From positions 496,001-560,000 of the forward strand of contig CBDDFN010000020.1 in the NCBI GenBank assembly GCA_965227065.1: a stretch of 64,000 nucleotides of DNA. The letters run 5' to 3'. Below are positions 1 through 7,134 of this stretch, piece after piece. The DNA comes from CBDDFN01 sp965227065. Its GTDB lineage: Bacteria > Pseudomonadota > Alphaproteobacteria > SPJN01. Within the stretch, counting starts at the first letter, position 1. Each line of letters opens with the position of its first letter. Under the pieces are notes generated by a model, which did no database searches, had not been told where the DNA came from, and saw only the letters and a list, made by a program, of their open reading frames with translations. Position numbers and translations under genes: made by a program.

Positions 1-1080
1 GGCCGCACTTTCCACATAGCCTTCAACGCCGGTGATTTGTCCGGCAAAGCGCAGTCGCGGTTCGGCTTTCAGTCGCATTTGAGTGTCGAGCAGCTTGGGC
101 GAATTGATGAACGTGTTGCGATGGATGCCGCCCAGCCGGGCAAACTCACAATTCTCCAGCCCCGGAATGGTGCGGAAGATACGGGTCTGCTCGCCATGTT
201 TGAGCTTGGTTTGGAAGCCGACCAGATTATAAAGCGTGCCGCTTTGATTGTCCTGGCGCAGCTGAACAACCGCATGAGGCCAGCGGCCCGTGCGCGGGTC
301 GGTCAGCCCGACGGGCTTCATCGGGCCAAAGCGCAGCGTCTCTCGTCCCCGTTCGGCCATCACTTCGATCGGCAGGCAGCCTTCAAAATAAGGCGTGTCC
401 TTTTCCCAGTCCTTGAACTCGGTTTTGCCGCCCTCAAGAATGGCATCAATGAAGGCTTCATATTGCGCTTCATCCATCGGGCAATTGAGGTAATCCTTGC
501 CGGTACCGCCGGGGCCGGGCTTGTCATAGCGCGACTGCGCCCAGACCACATCCATATCGATGGAATGGGTATGCACAATCGGCGCGATGGCATCAAAAAA
601 GGCGAGCGCGTCTTCCCCCGTCAGGCCCAGAATGGCCTGGGCGAGCTTTTCAGACGTGAGCGGGCCGGTGGCGATGATCACGCTCGACCATTCCGCCGGG
701 GGCAGGCCGGCAATTTCGCCGCGCTCCACAGTGATGAGGGGCTCTGCCGCGATTTTTTCTTCAACAAAGGCCGACAGGCCTTCACGGTCTACCGCAAGCG
801 CGGAGCCTGCGGGAACCTGATTGGCGTCGGCCGCCTGCATGATGAGAGAGCCCGCCGCCCGCATCTCGGCATGGAGCACGCCGACCGCATTGGTCTCGGC
901 ATCGTCGGATCGCAGCGAATTGGAACAGACCAGTTCGGCAAGGCCGCCGGTCTTGTGAGCAAAGGTTTCGACATGGGGGCGCATCTCGTGGATGACACAT
1001 GGTACGCCCGCGCGCGCGCAGGCCCAGGCGGCATCGCTGCCCGCCAGCCCGCCGCCAATAATATGGATCGGTTCAGTCAT
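1..1080 (-). CDS. trmFO: TrmFO, folate-dependent tRNA (uracil-54-C5)-methyltransferase, C-terminus cut by window edge
   Basis: The minus-strand frame starts at the ATG complementary to 1078-1080 and stays open to base 1, giving about 360 residues. The family is usually about 450-470, so the C-terminus lies outside the window. The N-terminus reads MTEPIHIIGGGLAGSDAAWA, a GxGxxG-type FAD-binding Rossmann motif at residues 7-15. It is followed by HEMRP and by CSNSLRSD, both typical of TrmFO (formerly Gid). A later stretch, KHGEQTRIFRTIPGLENCEF, and the end segment RFAGQITGVEGYVES also match. The enzyme uses methylene-THF and FADH2 to make ribothymidine at U54 of the tRNA T-loop in the cytoplasm. 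The next gene on the same strand is an amidase that ends 36 bases upstream, with no evident functional link. The family call is firm. Confidence 0.93.
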   Translation of the reverse strand, partial: MTEPIHIIGGGLAGSDAAWACARAGVPCVIHEMRPHVETFAHKTGGLAELVCSNSLRSDDAETNAVGVLHAEMRAAGSLIMQAADANQVPAGSALAVDREGLSAFVEEKIAAEPLITVERGEIAGLPPAEWSSVIIATGPLTSEKLAQAILGLTGEDALAFFDAIAPIVHTHSIDMDVVWAQSRYDKPGPGGTGKDYLNCPMDEAQYEAFIDAILEGGKTEFKDWEKDTPYFEGCLPIEVMAERGRETLRFGPMKPVGLTDPRTGRWPHAVVQLRQDNQSGTLYNLVGFQTKLKHGEQTRIFRTIPGLENCEFARLGGIHRNTFINSPKLLDTQMRLKAEPRLRFAGQITGVEGYVESAA

Positions 1081-1116
1081 GACCCCGCTTTAGCGCCGTG
1101 CCGGGCGGCCTGCAAG

Positions 1117-2544
1117 TCACATCCAGTGCTTCGGCCTGCGACCAATCCACGGCATCTCGTCTTCAAGCTGAGCGGCCAGGCGGAACAAGGTGGCCTCATC
1201 GCCATACCGCGCGGTGACCATCACCCCGATGGGCAGGCCCGTCGAAGACTGACCCAGTGGCAAGGACATGGAGGGTTGGCCGGTAATATTGAAAGGCGGC
1301 GTGAAGGGATACAGACCGCCCTGGCGTTTGTTGACGATTTTGGGCTCAAGCCCGACGGGATCGACAAAGCCGATTTCGGCGGGCGGCGCGGTCATCACCG
1401 GGGTAATATAGGCGTCATAGCGGCCCAGCTGGCGCAGAATATCGGAGGAGAAATTGAACAGGCTGCGGGTGGCTTCCCCCACCATTTCGCCGGTGATCAT
1501 TTTGGACGCTTCGAGGATCGACCAGGTCAGCGGTTCAAGCTCATCCTCTTTCGGCTCGCGTCCCAGCGTCTTGATGCGGTGCTGCATCTCGGCGGAAAAA
1601 TGGGCGGCTGACTTGATAGCCTGGGCGCCGTAAAAGGTCCGCCAGTCGATTTCGAGATCCTTGTCTTCGACATAGTGGCCCATGGCTTCCAGCACGCGGG
1701 CGACCTGATCAATCGTCATTTGCACATCGGGATCAACTGGCTTGCCATTGGGTGTGGCGGTTGAAAAGGCAATGCGCAACCGGCCCGGCGCGACGTTCAG
1801 TTCCTTCAGGAAAGGCCGGTCCTTGGGCGGGGAAGGGGCGGGCAATAACGGTTCACGATAGTCGGTGGCATCAAGCAGGGCGGCACTGTCGCGCACGGTG
1901 CGCGAGACCACATGCTGGCACACAAAGCCGTGGCTCGCCTCACGATAATTGGGCGCCATCGGCGTCCGGTCGCGGGTGGGTTTCAATCCAAACAGCCCGC
2001 AACAGGCTGCCGGAATACGGATTGAGCCAAGCCCGTCGGACGCATGCGCCATGGGTACCATGCCCGATGCGACCGCAGCGGCGGCGCCGCCTGAACTGCC
2101 GCCCGATGAATGATTTTCGTTCCACGGATTGCGGCACGGCCCCAGATGGCCGCTTTCGGTTGTCCCGGTGATGCCGAATTCAGGCGTGTTGGTGGTGCCG
2201 AGAAAATTAAGCCCCGCATCGCGGTAGCGGCTGGTCAATTCTGAATCGATTTCGTTGCGATTGTCTTTGGTGAACCGTGAGCCGTTTGACTGCGGCCAGC
2301 CCGCCACTTTGAGATCAAGGTCCTTGATGAGAAACGGCACACCGCCGAACGGACCGTCAAACCCATCGTCAGTCAGCTCAAGCGCCTCATCGAAAGCTTT
2401 ATGCATCACCGCATTGAGTGTGGGATTAAGCGCCTCGATCCGCTCAATTGCAGCCTGGGTCACTTCTCGCGCAGAGACCTCACCTTTGCGGATCAGCTCT
2501 GCCAGACCCAGTGCGTCATAATCGGAATAATCATCAAAGCTCAT
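1117..2544 (-). CDS. Amidase-signature family amidohydrolase
   Basis: This is a 475-residue amidase-signature hydrolase. The Ser-cisSer-Lys triad is visible: Lys74 in FLIKD, cis-Ser150 in the HSSGGSSGG loop, and nucleophile Ser174 in GLGSIRIPAA. The usual GGSIR becomes LGSIR here, a mild deviation just before the nucleophile. Family members hydrolyse amides, some activate Glu-tRNA(Gln) (GatA), and others act on aryl or alkyl amides. No GatB or GatC gene is nearby, so a stand-alone amidase is more likely than GatA. The substrate cannot be told from sequence. The ATG at 2544 is preceded by GGGGGAAAG, a good ribosome-binding site. The gene follows uvrA by 30 bases on the same strand and may be co-transcribed with it. 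Confidence 0.88.
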   Translation of the reverse strand: MSFDDYSDYDALGLAELIRKGEVSAREVTQAAIERIEALNPTLNAVMHKAFDEALELTDDGFDGPFGGVPFLIKDLDLKVAGWPQSNGSRFTKDNRNEIDSELTSRYRDAGLNFLGTTNTPEFGITGTTESGHLGPCRNPWNENHSSGGSSGGAAAAVASGMVPMAHASDGLGSIRIPAACCGLFGLKPTRDRTPMAPNYREASHGFVCQHVVSRTVRDSAALLDATDYREPLLPAPSPPKDRPFLKELNVAPGRLRIAFSTATPNGKPVDPDVQMTIDQVARVLEAMGHYVEDKDLEIDWRTFYGAQAIKSAAHFSAEMQHRIKTLGREPKEDELEPLTWSILEASKMITGEMVGEATRSLFNFSSDILRQLGRYDAYITPVMTAPPAEIGFVDPVGLEPKIVNKRQGGLYPFTPPFNITGQPSMSLPLGQSSTGLPIGVMVTARYGDEATLFRLAAQLEDEMPWIGRRPKHWM

Positions 2545-2574
2545 GGCTTTCCCCCGCAGATTTTGGGGGTGAGT

Positions 2575-5523
2575 TTAGGCGCGGGCCTTGCGCTTTGTCA
2601 CGGCCCGCTTTTTCACTGTTTTCTTGACGGCCTTCTTCGCAGCCTTTTTGACGGTTTTTTTGATGGTTTTTTTCTGGGCGCGCTTGGGAACCGATCTGCC
2701 TTTCAAGAACGGCGCCAGATAATGGGCGGTGTAAGACCGTTTCTCGCCCAAAATATCTTCGGGCGCGCCTTCGGCGACAATCTCGCCGCCGCCATCGCCG
2801 CCTTCGGGACCCAGATCAACAATCCAGTCGGCTGTTTTAATGACCTCAAGATTGTGTTCAATCACCACTACCGTGTTGCCGGTATCAACCAGGCGGTGCA
2901 GCACTTCGAGCAGTTTTTTCACATCGTGAAAGTGAAGGCCGGTGGTCGGCTCATCCAGGATATAGAGCGTCCGGCCGGTGGCCCTTTTGGACAGCTCCTT
3001 GGCAAGCTTGACCCGCTGGGCTTCGCCACCCGACAGGGTTGTGGCCTGCTGGCCAACCTTGATATAGCCAAGCCCGACTTCGTTCAGCGTCACCAGCTTG
3101 TCGCGGATGGACGGCACGGCGGAGAAAAACTCACACGCATCTTCGACCGTCATGTCGAGCACATCGGCAATCGACTTTCCTTTAAATTCGACTTCCAGCG
3201 TTTCGCGATTATAGCGGCGACCATCACAAACATCGCAGGTGACATAGACATCGGGCAAAAAGTGCATCTCGATCTTGATGACACCATCGCCCTGACACGC
3301 TTCGCAGCGCCCGCCTTTGACGTTGAAGGAAAAGCGGCCGGGCTTGTAGCCGCGCGCCTTGGCTTCGGGCAGGCCGGCATACCAGTCGCGGATGGGTGTG
3401 AAGGCACCTGTGTAGGTGGCGGGGTTTGACCGCGGTGTCCGCCCGATGGGGGACTGATCAATATCGATCACCTTGTCAAGATGGCCCAGCCCTTCGATGC
3501 GGTCATGATCGGCGGGCAGCTCGCGGGCGCGGTTCAATTTGCGGGCAGCGGCCTTGTAGAGCGTCTCAATGGTCAGTGTTGACTTGCCGCCGCCCGACAC
3601 GCCGGTGATACAGGTAAAGGTGCCAAGCGGAATATGGGCGGTGACATTCTTAAGATTGTTACCGCGTGCGCCAATGACGGAAACCATGCGGTTTTCATCC
3701 ACCGCGCGGCGTTCGGCGGGAACGGGAATCTGTTCCAGCCCGACCAGATATTTGCCCGTCAGGCTGGTGGCGGATGCCTGAATTTCAGCCGGTGTGCCAT
3801 GGGCAACAACCTCGCCGCCATGGACGCCTGCGCCGGGGCCCATATCGATGACATGATCGGCGGTGCGGATGGCGTCTTCATCATGTTCAACGACGATCAC
3901 GGTATTGCCGAGGTCACGCAGGCGCACAAGGGTTTGCAACAGCCGGTCATTGTCGCGTTGGTGTAGCCCGATTGAAGGTTCATCGAGCACATAAAGCACG
4001 CCGGTCAGCCCCGATCCGATCTGGCTGGCCAGCCGGATGCGCTGGCTTTCCCCGCCCGACAGCGTGCCGGAGGAGCGCGACAGGGTGAGATAATCAAGCC
4101 CGACATTGTTGAGGAAGCCCAGACGCTCGTTAATCTCGCGCAACACCCGGTCGGCGATTTCAAGCTGCTTATTGGTGAGTTTTTTGTCGAGACTGCCGAA
4201 CCAGTCCACCGCATTGCGGATTGAAAATTCGGTCAGCTGGGAAATGTTGAGCCCGTTGACCTTGACCGCCAGCGCTTCGGGGCGCAGGCGCATCCCGTCG
4301 CACGCCTCGCACGGGGCCTTGCGCTGGAAACGGTCAAGCTCCTCGCGCACCCAGGCGGAATCGGTTTCGCGCCAGCGCCGGGTTAAATTGGGCAGCACGC
4401 CTTCAAACGCCTTGCGTGTTTCATAGCGGCGCACGCCATCATCATAGATGAAGGTGACTTCGGTTTTGCCCGATCCGTTCAGGATCGCATCGCGGGTTTT
4501 TTCGGGCAGCTCTTCAAACGGCTCCCGCATGGAGCCTCCAAACTTCTTCACCACCGCTTCGAGCGTCTGGCGGTAATAGGGTGAGGTGGTCTTGGCCCAG
4601 GGCGCGACTGCACCGTCTTCAAGGCTCAGGCTCTCATCAGGCACCACAAGGCCCGCATCAAACTGCATCTCGAAACCAAGCCCGTCACAGGCCGGGCAGG
4701 CCCCTGACGGCGCATTGAACGAAAACAGGCGCGGCTCGATCTCTTCAATGGTGAAACCTGATACCGGGCAGGCGAACTTGGCTGAAAAGATCAGCCGCTC
4801 ACCACTGTCGGCCAGCTCGACAAAGGCAATGTCGTCGGCCAGTTGAAGCGCGGTTTCAAAACTGTCGGCCAGGCGTTGTTCCAGTCCGTCCCGGACCACA
4901 AGCCGATCGATGACGATTTCAATCGTATGTTTTTTCTTTTTGTCGAGGGTCGGCGTGTCGCTGATTTCGTAGAATTCACCATCGACTTTAACGCGCTGGA
5001 AGCCGCGCTTTTGCAGCTCGGCAAGTTCCTTGCGATACTCACCCTTGCGTTCACGCACGATGGGGGCGAGCAGATAAAAGCGCGTTCCCTCATCCAGCGC
5101 CATCACCCGGTCAACCATCTGGCTTACCGTCTGGCTTTCAATCGGCAGGCCGGTGGCAGGCGAATAAGGCACCCCGATGCGGGCGAACAAAAGCCGCAAA
5201 TAATCATAGATTTCGGTGACCGTGCCGACGGTCGATCGCGGGTTGCGGCTGGTCGTCTTTTGCTCAATCGAAATGGCCGGCGACAGCCCTTCAATGTGAT
5301 CAACGTCGGGCTTTTGCATCAGTTCCAGAAACTGGCGCGCATAGGCCGACAGGCTTTCGACATAGCGCCGTTGGCCCTCCGCATAGATCGTGTCGAAGGC
5401 GAGCGAGCTTTTGCCCGAACCCGACAGGCCGGTAATCACCACCAGCTTGTCGCGCGGCAGATCGACATTGACGCTTTTCAAATTGTGCTCGCGCGCACCG
5501 CGCACCTGGATTTCAGTCAGCAT
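2575..5523 (-). CDS. uvrA: UvrA, excinuclease ABC subunit A, with a Lys-rich C-terminal tail
   Basis: UvrA is the damage-recognition ATPase of nucleotide excision repair and works with UvrB and UvrC. The 982-residue protein has two ABC modules. The first Walker A is GLSGSGKSSLA near residue 35, with its signature TLSGGESQRIRLA near 490. The second Walker A is GVSGGGKSTL near 645, with signature TLSGGEAQRVKLA near 830. Two zinc-finger cysteine sets are seen, CPVSGF...CPAC and CEAC...CDVC. After the normal family end (HYLAPFLKGRS) there is an extra tail of about 38 residues, 945-982, with 15 Lys, 4 Arg and no acidic residue. E. coli UvrA is 940 residues. The gene diverges from ssb across 150 bases that hold a LexA-like site. 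Confidence 0.97.
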   Translation of the reverse strand: MLTEIQVRGAREHNLKSVNVDLPRDKLVVITGLSGSGKSSLAFDTIYAEGQRRYVESLSAYARQFLELMQKPDVDHIEGLSPAISIEQKTTSRNPRSTVGTVTEIYDYLRLLFARIGVPYSPATGLPIESQTVSQMVDRVMALDEGTRFYLLAPIVRERKGEYRKELAELQKRGFQRVKVDGEFYEISDTPTLDKKKKHTIEIVIDRLVVRDGLEQRLADSFETALQLADDIAFVELADSGERLIFSAKFACPVSGFTIEEIEPRLFSFNAPSGACPACDGLGFEMQFDAGLVVPDESLSLEDGAVAPWAKTTSPYYRQTLEAVVKKFGGSMREPFEELPEKTRDAILNGSGKTEVTFIYDDGVRRYETRKAFEGVLPNLTRRWRETDSAWVREELDRFQRKAPCEACDGMRLRPEALAVKVNGLNISQLTEFSIRNAVDWFGSLDKKLTNKQLEIADRVLREINERLGFLNNVGLDYLTLSRSSGTLSGGESQRIRLASQIGSGLTGVLYVLDEPSIGLHQRDNDRLLQTLVRLRDLGNTVIVVEHDEDAIRTADHVIDMGPGAGVHGGEVVAHGTPAEIQASATSLTGKYLVGLEQIPVPAERRAVDENRMVSVIGARGNNLKNVTAHIPLGTFTCITGVSGGGKSTLTIETLYKAAARKLNRARELPADHDRIEGLGHLDKVIDIDQSPIGRTPRSNPATYTGAFTPIRDWYAGLPEAKARGYKPGRFSFNVKGGRCEACQGDGVIKIEMHFLPDVYVTCDVCDGRRYNRETLEVEFKGKSIADVLDMTVEDACEFFSAVPSIRDKLVTLNEVGLGYIKVGQQATTLSGGEAQRVKLAKELSKRATGRTLYILDEPTTGLHFHDVKKLLEVLHRLVDTGNTVVVIEHNLEVIKTADWIVDLGPEGGDGGGEIVAEGAPEDILGEKRSYTAHYLAPFLKGRSVPKRAQKKTIKKTVKKAAKKAVKKTVKKRAVTKRKARA

Positions 5524-5571
5524 GAAACGGGGACCCCCGGAAAGCCCCGATCAAAAGGGGCTTGGCAAATG

Positions 5572-5586
5572 GAACAAATTGAGTAC
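5572..5586. promoter_or_regulatory. Candidate LexA (SOS) box between uvrA and ssb
   Basis: Read on the minus strand, bases 5572-5586 are GTAC-N7-GTTC. This differs by one base from the alphaproteobacterial LexA consensus GTTC-N7-GTTC. The site lies 49 bases upstream of the uvrA start and about 90 upstream of ssb. A weak ssb promoter may overlap it (TTGGCA at 5562-5567). SOS control of uvrA and ssb is well known in this class. This particular site is inferred from pattern only. Confidence 0.5.
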
Positions 5587-5673
5587 ATATTACAGTGAGT
5601 CGGTCGGGCTGGCACGTCCTTTGTACGGCTGATAGGCTCCGGCAAGATCATACGATTCGAGAGGGGATATTCC

Positions 5674-6138
5674 ATGGCGGGCAGCGTCAACAAGGTCATT
5701 TTGGTGGGCAATCTGGGTGCAGATCCTGAAGTCCGCCATACTCAGAATGGCGATCCGATTGTCAATTTGCGTCTTGCCACGTCCGAGACCTGGAAGGACC
5801 GCAATTCCGGCGAGCGCCGGGAGCGGACCGAATGGCACCGCGTGGTGATTTTCAATGAAAATCTCGGCAAGGTGGCGGAGCAATATCTGAAAAAAGGCTC
5901 CAAGGTTTATATTGAGGGCCAGCTTCAGACCCGCAAATGGCAGGACCAATCGGGTCAGGACCGCTATTCAACCGAAGTCGTGTTGCAGCGCTATCGCGGT
6001 GAACTCACCATGCTCGACACGCGCGGTGGCGGCGGGGGCGGCGGCTCCGACTATGGCCGGGGCGGCGATGATGAGTTCTCGGCCGGCGGCGGCGGTGGCT
6101 CGTCGGGTGGCGGCTTTGACGACGAAATCCCGTTCTAG
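5674..6138 (+). CDS. ssb: Single-stranded DNA-binding protein
   Basis: SSB coats single-stranded DNA during replication, recombination and repair and recruits partners through its C-terminal tip. The 154-residue protein opens MAGSVNKVILVGNLGADPEV, the standard start of the OB fold, which runs to about residue 110 with EWHRVVIFNENLGKVAEQYL inside it. A glycine-rich linker covers about 115-146. The protein ends DDEIPF, the canonical acidic partner-binding tip. The ATG at 5674 is preceded by GAGAGGGG. The gene is divergent from uvrA, a usual arrangement, and is followed by a short GC hairpin with a T-run. Confidence 0.97.
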   Translation: MAGSVNKVILVGNLGADPEVRHTQNGDPIVNLRLATSETWKDRNSGERRERTEWHRVVIFNENLGKVAEQYLKKGSKVYIEGQLQTRKWQDQSGQDRYSTEVVLQRYRGELTMLDTRGGGGGGGSDYGRGGDDEFSAGGGGGSSGGGFDDEIPF

Positions 6139-6142
6139 GGGG

Positions 6143-6162
6143 AAGGCCCCCCCGGCCTTTTT
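6143..6162 (+). terminator. Possible rho-independent terminator after ssb
   Basis: AAGGCC (6143-6148), a five-C loop and GGCCTT (6154-6159) form a six-base-pair hairpin that runs into TTTTT (6158-6162). It begins 5 bases after the ssb stop codon. The stem is short, so partial read-through into the methyltransferase at 6193 is possible. Confidence 0.55.
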
Positions 6163-6192
6163 CGCTCCGCGAAGGAAGGCGGGTGATCCGGT

Positions 6193-6930
6193 ATGGACGA
6201 TCTTGAGCTTCTGATCGACTTTCACCGCGATGGTGAGCGGCAAGGGCCCGGCGGCGCGGCTGAAACAGAGCGCGCCCTTGATTTGGCCGGGCTGCGCGGT
6301 CAGGCGGGCCTCACTATTGCCGACATAGGGTGCGGCACGGGCGCCTCAACGCGCGTGCTGGCGACCGCGCTCGATGCGCAAATCACTGCGGTTGATCTGT
6401 TTCCGCAATTTCTTGAGCGTCTCAAAGACAGTGACCCGCGGATCACCACGCTTAACGCCTCAATGGACGCTTTGCCGTTTGAAGAGGCTTCGCTGGATGT
6501 GATCTGGTCGGAAGGGGCGATCTACAATTTGGGATTTGAAACCGGCGTTCGGGACTGGCGGCGTTTTCTCAAACCCGGCGGCGTACTGGCGGTATCGGAG
6601 CTGATCTGGTTCACCCAAGACCGGCCCCATGCGCTGACCCAACATTGGCACGCCCAGTATCCCGAAGTTGATACCGCCGCAGCCAAGTTCAAAATTCTGG
6701 AAAAGCACGGCTATGCGCTGATGGGTTATTTTCCGCTGCCGCCGCACTGCTGGCTGGGGAATTATTACGGTCCCATGCTGGCGCGTATGGAGGGATTTCT
6801 GGCGCGCCACGCCAACTCAGAGGCTGCCTTGGCCATTGTTGAGGCCGAACGGGCTGAAATCGCCCTTTATGAGCGCGACAGCGCCTATTTCGGCTATGGA
6901 TTTTACATCGCCCGCAAAATCGAAGATTGA
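6193..6930 (+). CDS. Class I SAM-dependent methyltransferase
   Basis: This 245-residue protein has a Rossmann-type SAM-binding core. Motif I is IADIGCGTGASTRVLA near residues 43-58. The acidic residue ending strand 2 is in ITAVDLFPQFLERL. Motif II/III follows as FEEASLDVIWSEGAIYNLG, and a post-motif as FLKPGGVLAVSEL. Enzymes of this type methylate small molecules or proteins, and the substrate is unknown. The C-terminal half (HWLGNYYGPMLARMEGFLARH region) looks like the small-molecule branch. The gene lies between ssb and gyrA on the same strand. It may be read from the ssb promoter through a weak terminator. Nothing in the context links it to DNA metabolism. Confidence 0.82.
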   Translation: MDDLELLIDFHRDGERQGPGGAAETERALDLAGLRGQAGLTIADIGCGTGASTRVLATALDAQITAVDLFPQFLERLKDSDPRITTLNASMDALPFEEASLDVIWSEGAIYNLGFETGVRDWRRFLKPGGVLAVSELIWFTQDRPHALTQHWHAQYPEVDTAAAKFKILEKHGYALMGYFPLPPHCWLGNYYGPMLARMEGFLARHANSEAALAIVEAERAEIALYERDSAYFGYGFYIARKIED

Positions 6931-7062
6931 ACCGCTGTAAACCTCTGAAAATAAACGGGAATTACTCCGCCTGCACAGATTCGGGGCGGGGGTAGAATCA
7001 GCTCTGTTTGGACAAAAATAAACCATTGAAATTATTGGGAAAATGCGCCTTGTGACAGCGCC

Positions 7063-7092
7063 GTGACATGGGGTGGCGCGGAAGGCTATAAA
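7063..7092 (+). promoter_or_regulatory. Probable sigma-70-type promoter of gyrA
   Basis: GTGACA (7063-7068) and TATAAA (7087-7092) are separated by 18 bases, and each matches its hexamer consensus in five of six positions. Transcription would start near 7099, leaving a leader of about 36 bases to the GTG at 7135 or about 63 to the GTG at 7162. Confidence 0.55.
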
Positions 7093-7134
7093 ACGGGGAG
7101 CATCTTTTAGTTTCGGGCCGTCCGCAAGCGGCCT

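Noticed and set aside
37..1611. Long open frame of 524 codons on the plus strand
   Set aside because: It lies opposite trmFO and the amidase gene, both with clear motifs; it has no family features and comes from high GC.
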